Part shown: in pieces, positions 1 through 5,756 of the stretch
Layout of the letters: each line of letters starts with the position of its first letter
How positions within the stretch are numbered: the first letter of the stretch is position 1
Assembly: GCA_022560365.1 (NCBI GenBank)
Contig: JADFTG010000097.1
Coordinates: forward strand, 1-5,756
DNA length: 5,756 bases
Source of the DNA: Chloroflexota bacterium
GTDB lineage: Bacteria > Chloroflexota > Dehalococcoidia > SM23-28-2 > RBG-16-64-32
Direction of reading: 5' to 3'
Translations under genes and position numbers: made by a program
The notes under the pieces: model-generated
The model's input: the letters and a program-made list of their open reading frames with translations, nothing else
The model's database searches: none
Told to the model about the DNA's origin: nothing

Positions 1-202
1 ACACAAGCAGCCCCCACCCGCCGTTGACGAGGGCCCGCGCACAGCCGCCGAAGCTCTGCGTACGGCCGATCTCCTCTAGCTCCTGCCCCCGGTAGACGAG
101 GCGGTTCGTCGCGGTGTCGTCGAACCGAACCTCGACGTAGTCAGCGTTGTGGCCGCGGACAGCCTTCTCGATCTCATCTCTCGCAATCAGTTGGTCAGAC
201 AC
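1..202 (-). CDS. tldD: TldD/PmbA-family metalloprotease, N-terminal part (truncated by window edge)
   Basis: The first 67 codons of a TldD/PmbA-type protein are visible; the rest lies beyond base 1. Known TldD/TldE proteins form a zinc metalloprotease that trims modified or unfolded peptides in the cytoplasm. The recognisable N-terminal pattern is ADYVEVRFDDT, then a short arginine/tyrosine strand, GQELEEIGRTQSFGGC, and ARALVNGGWG, matching the start of the family's N-terminal domain. The zinc-binding HExxxH motif would be further downstream and cannot be seen. The GTG at 202 must be the start or lie upstream of it, because an in-frame TGA (205-203) directly precedes it and no good alternative follows soon. 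It is 11 nt after the plsY stop, with AAGGAG 5 nt upstream. Whether this is the TldD or the PmbA (TldE) paralogue cannot be settled from the fragment, so the symbol is tentative. Confidence 0.82.
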   Translation of the reverse strand, partial: MSDQLIARDEIEKAVRGHNADYVEVRFDDTATNRLVYRGQELEEIGRTQSFGGCARALVNGGWGLLV

Positions 203-207
203 TCATG

Positions 208-213
208 CTCCTT
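208..213 (-). promoter_or_regulatory. Ribosome binding site that fixes the tldD start
   Basis: AAGGAG reads on the minus strand from 213 to 208, directly after the TAG stop of plsY (216-214). It is 5 nt from the GTG at 202. An ATG at 206 is closer, but its frame closes after three codons (ATG AGT GTC TGA), so the site serves the GTG. Confidence 0.7.
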
Positions 214-870
214 CTAGACGTCAGGCCGAGCCCATGTTGGTTTTGCGGGGCTGGCCTCGGCATCGATTTTGGGTTCGGTGCCCCTGATGAGGCGCCGGAT
301 GTTGGGAATATGGGTGACGACGACGAAGAACGTGGCGAAGGCGCCGAAGATCGTCTTCGTGTACGTGAAGTCTTCGCCGACACCGACGAGCGCGAGGACG
401 ATCAGTACGAGCGCACCGCCTGGTACCGTCACCATCGACATCACGCTCATGTAGCGCAGGGCCAGGACGATGAAGAGCCCAACTGCGAACATGCCAACGG
501 CCAGCGGTAGCGCGAGCGCGGCGTAGACGCCGAACGAGGTCGCTACGCCGCGGCCGCCCCGAAAGCGGATGTAGACGGGGAAGTCGTGGCCGAGGACGGC
601 AGCGATGCCCGCCGCGACCTGCAGGTCGTGGGTACCGAAGATGTACCAGGTGATGAGGGTGGGCGCGTAGCCCTTCGCTGCATCGAGGACCATGACGACG
701 ATGAACGGGCCGCGGCCCAGCACGCGCAACACGTTCGTCGCGCCGATCATCCCGCTGCCGTGGTCACGAATGTCGATGCCGCGCATGACGCGCGTTGTCA
801 GGTAGCCGAATGGAATCGCGCCGATCAGATAGGACGCGCTGACAACGGCGGCGAGTTCCAGGAGGTTCAC
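214..870 (-). CDS. plsY: Acyl-phosphate:glycerol-3-phosphate acyltransferase PlsY
   Basis: This 218-residue integral membrane enzyme transfers an acyl chain from acyl-phosphate (made by PlsX, not in this window) to glycerol 3-phosphate. That gives lysophosphatidic acid, the first step of phospholipid synthesis. Hydrophobic segments lie near residues 5-25, 54-76, 84-96, 113-138, 142-164 and 173-187. The three family motifs are present: motif 1 at 39-46 (SGMIGATN, then R49), motif 2 at 94-111 (GHDFPVYIRFRGGRGVAT), and motif 3 from H187 through N190 and RRLIRG to E199. DAAKG sits at 63-67. Motif 1 has Met41 where the family usually has Asn. The polar tail after residue 200 is typically variable. 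The start is GTG at 870, preceded in frame by TGA. It overlaps the der stop by 4 nt (GTGA), and AGGAG at 884-880 lies 9 nt upstream. Length is close to the usual of about 200 residues. Confidence 0.95.
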   Translation of the reverse strand: MNLLELAAVVSASYLIGAIPFGYLTTRVMRGIDIRDHGSGMIGATNVLRVLGRGPFIVVMVLDAAKGYAPTLITWYIFGTHDLQVAAGIAAVLGHDFPVYIRFRGGRGVATSFGVYAALALPLAVGMFAVGLFIVLALRYMSVMSMVTVPGGALVLIVLALVGVGEDFTYTKTIFGAFATFFVVVTHIPNIRRLIRGTEPKIDAEASPAKPTWARPDV

Positions 871-2222
871 TCAGCGCGGCTCCTGTACTCGATCCGGATG
901 GCCGTGCCCTCAAAACCCCAGCGTCGCCGGAAGTGGTTCTCCAGGTAGCGCCGGTACGAGAAGTGGACGCTCTTCGCATCGTTGCAGAAGACGATGAACG
1001 TGGGCGGGCGTATCGCGGCCTGTGTCGCGTACTTCAGCTTCAGAGGCTTGCGACCGGACGAGGCCGGCGGGTGCGCGGCGACGGCCTCGCGGAGGGCGGC
1101 GTTAACCTCCGCGGTGGGTATGCGCATTGAGCGAGCCTCGTCCACTTCAGTGACGAGGTCAAGGAGGCCCTCGATGTTGAGGCCGGTCTTCGCGGAGATG
1201 AAGGCTAGCGGCGCCCAGGGTGTGAAGCGGAGACGAGTGAGGACACGGTGGGCGATGGTGTTGCGGTTCTCCTCGGTGTCTTCAGCGAGATCCCATTTGT
1301 TAACAGCGACTACGAGGCCCTTGTAGGCCTTCGCCACGTCGCCGGCGATGTGCTGGTCCTGGTGCGCCACCTTCTCCGTGCCGTCGAGGACGAGGACGAT
1401 GACGTCGCTGCGCTCGATCGCCTTCTGGGCGCGCATGACGCTGTACTTCTCGATCCCCTTCTCGATGCGGCCCGGGCGACGAAGCCCGGCGGTATCGATC
1501 AGCACCATCTTGCGGTCGCCGTGCTGGAATGGCGTGTCGACGGCGTCGCGGGTCGTCCCGGCCATATCACTGACGATGACGCGCTCCTCACCGAGGATGG
1601 CGTTGATAAGAGCTGACTTGCCGACGTTCGGCCGGCCGACGACGGCCATTCGCAGCACTTGAGTCTCGGCTTCCAGGTGCGATTCCGGCAAGAGGTCAAG
1701 GAGTTTGTCCTGCACCTCGCGCAGGCCGATATCGTGGTGCGCGCTGATCGCCATCGGCTCGCCCAGGCCCAGCTCGTAGAAGTCGACGGCGAGTGCCTGG
1801 CGTGCTTCGTTGTCGCCTTTGTTAGCGAGGAGCATGACCGGCCGCTCGGTCCGGCGCAGCAGCTCGGCGATCTCGGTATCGACGGGCGTCACGCCGGCCG
1901 TGGCGTCGCAGATGAAGAGGATGACATCGGCCTCGGCCATCGCCACGGCTACCTGGTCGCGGATGAGCACGGAGTAGCCTTCGCTGGCGTCCGGCTCGAG
2001 GCCGCCAGTATCGACTATCGTGTAGGACGTCGTCTTCCATTCGGCGTCACCGTAGAGGCGATCACGGGTGGTGCCCGGGATGTCTTCGACGATCGCCTGG
2101 CGGTCGCCGACCAGGCGGTTGAACAGCGTGGACTTACCGACGTTGGGTCGTCCAACTATCGCTACTACAGGCTTGCGCGTATCGGCCGTCGACGGCGCAG
2201 CCTTCGCTCCGGCTTTTGGCAC
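867..2222 (-). CDS. der: Ribosome biogenesis GTPase Der (EngA)
   Basis: Der is an essential cytoplasmic GTPase with two tandem G domains that helps mature the 50S ribosomal subunit. All 451 residues are here, close to the usual 430-490. G domain 1 has GRPNVGKS at 24-31, GTTRDR at 50-55, DTGG at 71-74, NKGD at 134-137 and SA at 160-161. G domain 2 has GRPNVGKS at 196-203, GTTRDAVD at 222-229, DTAG at 243-246, NKWD at 308-311 and SAKTG at 343-347. The C-terminal KH-like domain spans about 362-448 and includes the family stretch FCNDAKSVHFSYRRYLENHF and RRRWGFEGTAIRI. No nucleotide-binding residue is missing. About 17 polar residues precede the first strand. The start is GTG at 2222, one base after the cdaR stop. 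A GGAG (2236-2233) 10 nt upstream lies inside the end of cdaR, which suggests translational coupling. A later start within the N-terminal tail is possible but less well supported. Confidence 0.97.
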   Translation of the reverse strand: MPKAGAKAAPSTADTRKPVVAIVGRPNVGKSTLFNRLVGDRQAIVEDIPGTTRDRLYGDAEWKTTSYTIVDTGGLEPDASEGYSVLIRDQVAVAMAEADVILFICDATAGVTPVDTEIAELLRRTERPVMLLANKGDNEARQALAVDFYELGLGEPMAISAHHDIGLREVQDKLLDLLPESHLEAETQVLRMAVVGRPNVGKSALINAILGEERVIVSDMAGTTRDAVDTPFQHGDRKMVLIDTAGLRRPGRIEKGIEKYSVMRAQKAIERSDVIVLVLDGTEKVAHQDQHIAGDVAKAYKGLVVAVNKWDLAEDTEENRNTIAHRVLTRLRFTPWAPLAFISAKTGLNIEGLLDLVTEVDEARSMRIPTAEVNAALREAVAAHPPASSGRKPLKLKYATQAAIRPPTFIVFCNDAKSVHFSYRRYLENHFRRRWGFEGTAIRIEYRSRAE

Positions 2223-2223
2223 G

Positions 2224-3495
2224 CTACTGCGACTCCAGAACGACGTCGATATCTTCGGGTGTCACTCTGGCCACGGTGACTCCCGCCAGCTGAGCAACCT
2301 CGATCTTGACCGAGTGCGTCCCGGCTCCCAGGTCATCCAGGTTGACGGTTGCGCTGATATCGGCCGGGCTCACTTCGCTCAGGATCGGGAACGGGCCAAT
2401 GAGCTTGACGGTGACCGAAGGCAGCGCTCCGACGATACTGACGTTTGGTCCCAGGTTGACCGCGGTAACGGGGACCGTGAAGTTGAACTCCGAAGTCGCC
2501 GGGCCGATCGTCACGGTCACTGTCACGACCTGAGAGCCGCCAGTCACTTCAGCGCCGCTCGGTATGTCAAGCGAGACGGTGCGAACGACGGTCTCGTCGG
2601 CGCCGTCGATGCCTACGGGCTGCGTGTCGATAGAGTCGGTGCCGGTGATGAAGGATTGCGTGCCGCGGACAGTGACCGTCGGCGGGTCGACGCTGACCGA
2701 GACGACATTGTATCCGGGTGCCGGGTCTCCGTCTGTGACGACGCTGACGGCGACAGAGCGCGAGAATTTCTCTTGCTCGATGTCGATGGTGACGCCGATA
2801 ATCGACGGTTCCAGGTTCACCAGTTGCACGAGAAAGCCGCGATCGGTGCGTGGCGTCAGGCGCACAGCCTGGTCGACGGAACTGGTGCGAGCGGTGACGT
2901 CGATCGTCGCCGTCACCCGGGAAACCTCGTCCACCTCTTTCTGCGGGCCGGTGACGAGCACGGTCTCGTCGTCAAGGACTGGGGGGCTCATCGTGAAACC
3001 GGAGGCCGGGGAGCCCGTGACTTCGATCTGGACGGGCACGGATTTGCCGGTGAGTTGCGCAAGCTCCACTGCTACCGTCTCCACTAGCGGTTCGTCGATG
3101 CGCAGGCCACCGCGACCAGTCAGCGCCTTGACATTGAACGGAAGGTCGTAGAGTCCAACGGTCAGCCCGTCGAGGTCGACCTCGGCCTCGAAGTCGCCGG
3201 CTGTCAGGCTGTCGAAGACGTCATCGGCAACCGTGATGCGCAGGCGCACCGGCGGAATGTCGGACGCGATGGCGACGTCGTCCGGGACGTTGATCGGCTG
3301 GACGGTGATATCGATCGGGAGGACGCGCGTCCGCGTCGGGTTCTCGGTGTCGGTGACGAATATCCAGAGGCCGAAGGCGAGCACGACCGACAGCGCCGCC
3401 AGGCCGCGGTTGTCGCTGAATGAACTGACCACGGGGCGGGCGAGAGCGGCGAAGAACTGGAGGGTCTCCTGGAATATCCTTGCGATACCTTGCAT
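2224..3495 (-). CDS. cdaR: YbbR-repeat membrane protein, CdaR-like partner of CdaA
   Basis: This is a 423-residue protein with a short cytoplasmic N-terminus, one membrane segment at about 32-48 (LAALSVVLAFGLWIFV), and a long beta-rich extracytoplasmic part. That part divides into four YbbR-type repeats at roughly 58-146, 151-237, 245-331 and 336-420. Each alternates valine-rich strands with a Pro/Gly turn, for example the PPxVxVxG pattern at 271-278. Known CdaR binds the membrane part of the diadenylate cyclase CdaA and modulates c-di-AMP synthesis; I infer the same role here from fold and position right after cdaA. YbbR domains have no catalytic residues and the sequence is fast-evolving, so the assignment rests on layout rather than motifs. 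The start is ATG at 3495, the only ATG start in the operon, 2 nt after the cdaA stop. No strong Shine-Dalgarno precedes it, so it probably depends on coupling to cdaA. Confidence 0.9.
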   Translation of the reverse strand: MQGIARIFQETLQFFAALARPVVSSFSDNRGLAALSVVLAFGLWIFVTDTENPTRTRVLPIDITVQPINVPDDVAIASDIPPVRLRITVADDVFDSLTAGDFEAEVDLDGLTVGLYDLPFNVKALTGRGGLRIDEPLVETVAVELAQLTGKSVPVQIEVTGSPASGFTMSPPVLDDETVLVTGPQKEVDEVSRVTATIDVTARTSSVDQAVRLTPRTDRGFLVQLVNLEPSIIGVTIDIEQEKFSRSVAVSVVTDGDPAPGYNVVSVSVDPPTVTVRGTQSFITGTDSIDTQPVGIDGADETVVRTVSLDIPSGAEVTGGSQVVTVTVTIGPATSEFNFTVPVTAVNLGPNVSIVGALPSVTVKLIGPFPILSEVSPADISATVNLDDLGAGTHSVKIEVAQLAGVTVARVTPEDIDVVLESQ

Positions 3496-3497
3496 CG

Positions 3498-4328
3498 TCA
3501 GTTGTCTCGACGGCTCAGCCTGGGCAGTCTGGGGCCCGTCGGCCGGTCCAGGTCGGAGGAGGGGAGGAGGAGGCTGCGGAGGATTCCACGCAGGCGAGGC
3601 CCGTCGAGGTTGGAGATGACCCGGCCGTTCGCCGCTATGGAGACGCCGCCTGTTTCCTCTGATACGACGACGATTACTGCGTCCGTGCGCTCCGAAAGGC
3701 CGAGGGCGGCGCGATGGCGAGTGCCTTGAAGGCTATCGGTGCGCTCTGAAAGTGGCAGGGTCGCGCCGGCGGCAACGACACGGTCCTCGCGAACGATGAC
3801 GGCACCGTCGTGGAGGGCCGCGTTCGGGTAGAAGATGGACATCAGCAGTGGTGTCGAGCAGAGCGCTTCGAGCTTCGTGCCAGTGTCGATGTAGTCCTCA
3901 AGGCCGGTCTCGCGCTCGATGACGATGATGGCGCCCCGGTGCTGCTCGCCGAGCGTCATCGAGGCGTCGGCGATGCCATCGACAACGCTTTCCAGGTTTG
4001 CACGTCCGGCCGGCCAGTGCCAGCGGCCCGTGCGCCCGATGCGCTCGAGGAAGCGGCGGATCTCCTGCTGGAAGATGATGGGCAGTGCGATGAGGAGCGC
4101 CGGAAAGGAGTTGCTCAGGAGCCAGCTGAGAACCGTCAGGTTGAGGGCCTCGACGAGGAAAAACGCGCCGATGACGATGATCAGCATGCCGCGCAGCAGC
4201 GACATCGCGGTCGTGCCTTTGACGATCACCAGCACGAGGTAGATGAGCACGGTGAGGCTGAGGATTTCGATGACGCTCTCGACGCGAAACTCGTCGAGGG
4301 AGTCGGTGACGCTGTTCCAGAGACCCAC
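3498..4328 (-). CDS. cdaA: Membrane diadenylate cyclase CdaA (c-di-AMP synthase)
   Basis: CdaA condenses two ATP into cyclic di-AMP, a second messenger controlling potassium and osmolyte uptake and cell-wall homeostasis in many bacteria. The 276-residue protein has three hydrophobic segments (about 18-36, 46-61, 64-84), then the linker FQQEIRRFLERIG (86-98) seen in the family, then the DAC (DisA_N) domain at about 115-235. Catalytic motifs are intact: DGA at 174-176 within LHDGAVIV, and GTRHRAALG at 202-210 followed by SEETGGVS (223-230). The basic C-terminal tail after about 255 is not conserved. The start is GTG at 4328, one base after the argF TAG. GGAG lies 4 nt upstream, and a stronger AGGAGG (4346-4341) 12 nt upstream is inside the argF end. 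The cdaR-like gene follows as in Firmicutes, but glmM, the usual third partner, is not next. Confidence 0.96.
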   Translation of the reverse strand: MGLWNSVTDSLDEFRVESVIEILSLTVLIYLVLVIVKGTTAMSLLRGMLIIVIGAFFLVEALNLTVLSWLLSNSFPALLIALPIIFQQEIRRFLERIGRTGRWHWPAGRANLESVVDGIADASMTLGEQHRGAIIVIERETGLEDYIDTGTKLEALCSTPLLMSIFYPNAALHDGAVIVREDRVVAAGATLPLSERTDSLQGTRHRAALGLSERTDAVIVVVSEETGGVSIAANGRVISNLDGPRLRGILRSLLLPSSDLDRPTGPRLPRLSRRDN

Positions 4329-4329
4329 G

Positions 4330-5256
4330 CTACTCCACGTCCTCCTCGGAGAGGATGTGGGCGAGGAGCGCTTTCTGGGCGTGCAGGCGGTTTTCGGCCT
4401 GGTCGAAGGCGGCGGACTGCGGTCCGTCTATCACATCTGCGGTCACTTCTTCGCCCCTGTGCGCGGGCAGGTCGTGCATGAAGATGGCGTCGGGCCGCGC
4501 GCGCCTCATGAGTGAGGCGTCGACGGTGTAGCCGGCGAAGTCCTCGCGGCGAACGCCGGCCTCAGCCTCCTGGCCCATGCTCGCCCAGACGTCCGTGTAC
4601 ACGACGTCGGCGTCGGTCGCGGCTTCCTCTGCATTGCGGAGCTGGGTTATGCTGCCGCCGGATTCGGCTGCGAACGCCGTGGCGCGCTCGAGTACCGCGG
4701 GGGCTACTTCGTACCCCTCCGGTGAAGCGATGCGGATGTGCATGCCGGTGAGGCCGCCGGCCAGCGTGAGCGAGTTGGCGACGTTGTTGCCATCGCCGAT
4801 GTAGGCCAGGGTGACGCCGCTCAGGGCGCCCTTCTTCTCGCGGATGGTGAGCAGGTCGGCGAGGGCCTGGCACGGGTGCTCGCTATCGGAGAGGGCGTTG
4901 ATGACGGGCACGGAGCTGTGCTCGGCGAGCTGCTGGACGGTCTCGGTGGTGAAGGTGCGAGCGGCGATGCAGTCGACGTAGCGGCTGAGGACGCGGGCGA
5001 CGTCGGCGGGCGTTTCGCGGTCGCCGAGGCCGACTTCGGGCGGCGAGAGGTATATGCAGTCGCCGCCGAGGTGTCTCATCGCCACTTCGAAGGAAACGCG
5101 GGTGCGGAGGGAAGGTTTCTCGAAGACGAGGGCGAGGGTCTGGCCCGACAGGAGCGGGCGGCGACCGGCGTCCTTCAACGCGAGCGCAGTCGCGAGGACG
5201 CGTTCGAGTTCAGATGCCGTGAGATCGGCTATGGAGATGACGTTTCGACCGCGCAC
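4330..5256 (-). CDS. argF: Ornithine carbamoyltransferase
   Basis: The enzyme makes citrulline from ornithine and carbamoyl phosphate in cytoplasmic arginine synthesis. At 308 residues it has normal length for the catalytic chain, which is usually a trimer. The carbamoyl-phosphate loop is at 46-57 (EKPSLRTRVSFE; key residues S49, R51, T52, R53), R100 lies in AARTF, and HPCQ is at 127-130. The ornithine loop DVWASMG (222-228) separates it from aspartate carbamoyltransferase. The second ornithine motif, usually HCLP, reads HDLP at 261-264, followed by AHRGEEV; the expected Cys262 is Asp. Loop position 50 is Leu where E. coli has Thr. The start is GTG at 5256, with GGAGG (5267-5263) 6 nt upstream. 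The N-terminus RGRNVISIADL fits the family's usual first residues. It is first in the operon, so its promoter probably drives all six genes. A related carbamoyltransferase using another amine cannot be excluded, given the HDLP change. Confidence 0.93.
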   Translation of the reverse strand: MRGRNVISIADLTASELERVLATALALKDAGRRPLLSGQTLALVFEKPSLRTRVSFEVAMRHLGGDCIYLSPPEVGLGDRETPADVARVLSRYVDCIAARTFTTETVQQLAEHSSVPVINALSDSEHPCQALADLLTIREKKGALSGVTLAYIGDGNNVANSLTLAGGLTGMHIRIASPEGYEVAPAVLERATAFAAESGGSITQLRNAEEAATDADVVYTDVWASMGQEAEAGVRREDFAGYTVDASLMRRARPDAIFMHDLPAHRGEEVTADVIDGPQSAAFDQAENRLHAQKALLAHILSEEDVE

Positions 5257-5257
5257 G

Positions 5258-5280
5258 GGAGCCCTCCAGGAAGTGGCTCC
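5258..5280. repeat. Short inverted repeat between argF promoter and start codon
   Basis: GGAGCC (5258-5263) and GGCTCC (5275-5280) are perfect 6-bp inverted repeats separated by 11 bases. The dyad ends one base before the argF GTG and abuts the candidate -10 hexamer, so it could be an operator. As RNA it could hide the GGAGG ribosome binding site, but only if transcription starts upstream of 5280. It does not resemble a typical ArgR box (AT-rich, TGAAT-type arms). Confidence 0.3.
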
Positions 5281-5289
5281 AGTATAGCA
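5281..5289 (-). promoter_or_regulatory. Candidate extended -10 promoter of the argF operon
   Basis: On the minus strand, 5289-5281 reads TGCTATACT: a TATACT hexamer (5286-5281) with the TGn extension just upstream. Transcription would begin near 5274, leaving a leader of about 18 nt that holds the argF ribosome binding site. At 17 bp spacing the -35 position is GC-rich and matches nothing, as can occur with extended -10 promoters. This assumes a standard housekeeping sigma factor. Confidence 0.42.
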
Positions 5290-5314
5290 TCGCTCAGGTA
5301 GGGGGCGGCTGCGC

Positions 5315-5320
5315 TAAGAT
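5315..5320 (+). promoter_or_regulatory. Candidate -10 hexamer for the VOC gene
   Basis: TAAGAT matches the -10 consensus at five of six positions (G for A at position 4). It sits 38 nt upstream of the ATG at 5354, placing a start site near 5327 and a leader of about 27 nt. No good -35 is seen at 16-18 bp, so the call is weak. Confidence 0.25.
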
Positions 5321-5338
5321 GGTGGGAAATCAGACGCC

Positions 5339-5347
5339 AGGAGGGAG
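5339..5347 (+). promoter_or_regulatory. Strong ribosome binding site of the VOC gene
   Basis: AGGAGGGAG ends 6 nt before the ATG at 5354, and its AGGAGG core ends 9 nt before it. This supports both the start choice and the gene being real and translated. Confidence 0.7.
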
Positions 5348-5353
5348 CTTCAG

Positions 5354-5704
5354 ATGACACGTCCCGTTGTGTTTTTCCAGATATGGGCGAAGGACCCGGA
5401 ACGCCAGTGTGCGTTCTACCGCGAGATCTTCGGGTGGAAGATCGATGAGCCGAATGCGATGGGGATATCGATGATCGAGCACGGGGTCGGGGGGCCGCCG
5501 GAGGGGGTCGGCGGGTCGATCATGGCGGGGGCGGAGGCGCGGGTGCTGGTGTACGTGCAGGTGCTGGACCCGGCGGAGACGCTGGCGAAGGCGGAGGCGC
5601 TGGGCGGGCGGCGGGTGATGGAGCCGTTCGATGTGCCGGACGGGCCGACGGTGGCGCAGATGGCGGACCCGGAGGGGAATGTGATCGGGCTGGTGAAGCA
5701 GTAG
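5354..5704 (+). CDS. VOC (glyoxalase/bleomycin-resistance fold) family protein
   Basis: This is a small cytoplasmic protein of 116 residues, about the size of one VOC domain made of two beta-alpha-beta-beta-beta halves. The first half has the strand VVFFQIWAKD (5-14), then helix and turn FYREIFGW (21-28), the commonest signature of the group related to lactoylglutathione lyase (COG3324-like). The second half has strand VLVYVQV (64-70), a helix with ALGGRRV (82-88), and the closing DPEGNVIGL (105-113). The family covers lyases, dioxygenases, epimerases and resistance proteins, so no substrate can be named. The usual His on the first strand is not obvious (Phe8/Gln9), and the chain ends in Gln rather than a Glu-containing strand, so the metal site may be incomplete. 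It is transcribed away from the argF operon, has its own strong ribosome binding site, and uses codons ending in G far more than the operon genes do. Confidence 0.88.
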   Translation: MTRPVVFFQIWAKDPERQCAFYREIFGWKIDEPNAMGISMIEHGVGGPPEGVGGSIMAGAEARVLVYVQVLDPAETLAKAEALGGRRVMEPFDVPDGPTVAQMADPEGNVIGLVKQ

Positions 5705-5756
5705 GCGGTCTTTGATTGATTGCGGGTCCGGTGGTACGGGATCCGATTGTTTTTCG

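Noticed and set aside
195..206. ATG at 206 on the minus strand as the tldD start
   Set aside because: Its frame ends at TGA after three codons. The conserved TldD N-terminus is in the frame of the GTG at 202.
1659..2279. A 206-codon plus-strand frame opposite der, and similar long frames opposite argF (4738-5301), cdaA (3810-4481) and plsY (586-948)
   Set aside because: All are shadows of conserved minus-strand genes. Low stop-codon frequency in GC-rich DNA explains their length.
2068..3087. A 339-codon open frame on the plus strand, antisense to cdaR and the start of der
   Set aside because: It lies wholly opposite two well-recognised genes. Its composition (many Asp, Arg and Gly) is what GC-rich codons give in reverse, and it shows no domain or convincing ribosome binding site.
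5257..5353. ArgR operator or arginine-responsive leader upstream of argF
   Set aside because: No AT-rich ArgR-type palindrome, T-box or leader peptide is visible in the 97 bases. The only dyad is the GC-rich one listed.
5705..5756. Possible terminator after the VOC gene (GC-rich stretch followed by a short T run)
   Set aside because: Only a 3-bp stem (CCG/CGG) can be formed near the GATTGTTTTT end, too weak to call. The window ends soon after.
1..5756. Mobile element, CRISPR array, tRNA/rRNA, toxin-antitoxin or defence system
   Set aside because: Recognised genes with short junctions cover almost the whole window, and no repeat arrays, transposase motifs or RNA genes were seen. Nothing supports a previously undescribed system here.

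Overview
The window carries one compact minus-strand operon that fills almost all of it, plus one small divergent plus-strand gene at the right end. Reading the operon in its own direction, from right to left, the genes are: ornithine carbamoyltransferase (argF), the membrane diadenylate cyclase CdaA, a YbbR-repeat partner (CdaR-like), the double GTPase Der (EngA), the acyl-phosphate:glycerol-3-phosphate acyltransferase PlsY, and the N-terminus of a TldD/PmbA-family metalloprotease that runs off the left edge. A 97-base intergenic region separates argF from a plus-strand glyoxalase/VOC-fold gene.

The DNA is GC-rich, and five of the six minus-strand genes start with GTG. Der beside PlsY, the OTCase sequence style and the TldD N-terminus (with the stretch GGCARALVNGGWG) remind me of Chloroflexota, perhaps Dehalococcoidia or a relative. 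That placement comes from memory of family sequences and is not proven by the window.

The operon is very tightly packed. Junction spacings are 1 nt (argF/cdaA), 2 nt (cdaA/cdaR), 1 nt (cdaR/der), a 4-nt GTGA overlap (der/plsY) and 11 nt (plsY/tldD). No internal promoter or terminator is visible, so co-transcription and translational coupling are likely. The products are housekeeping: arginine synthesis, c-di-AMP signalling, ribosome maturation, phospholipid synthesis and a proteolytic maturation factor. CdaA and its YbbR partner form a known functional pair. The rest share the transcript without an obvious biochemical link.

I found no mobile element, CRISPR array, RNA gene or clearly novel system. 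The points worth a second look are residue changes in conserved motifs of ArgF (HDLP instead of HCLP) and PlsY (SGM instead of SGN), the repeated stop/start junction sequences, and a dyad lying between the predicted argF promoter and its start codon.
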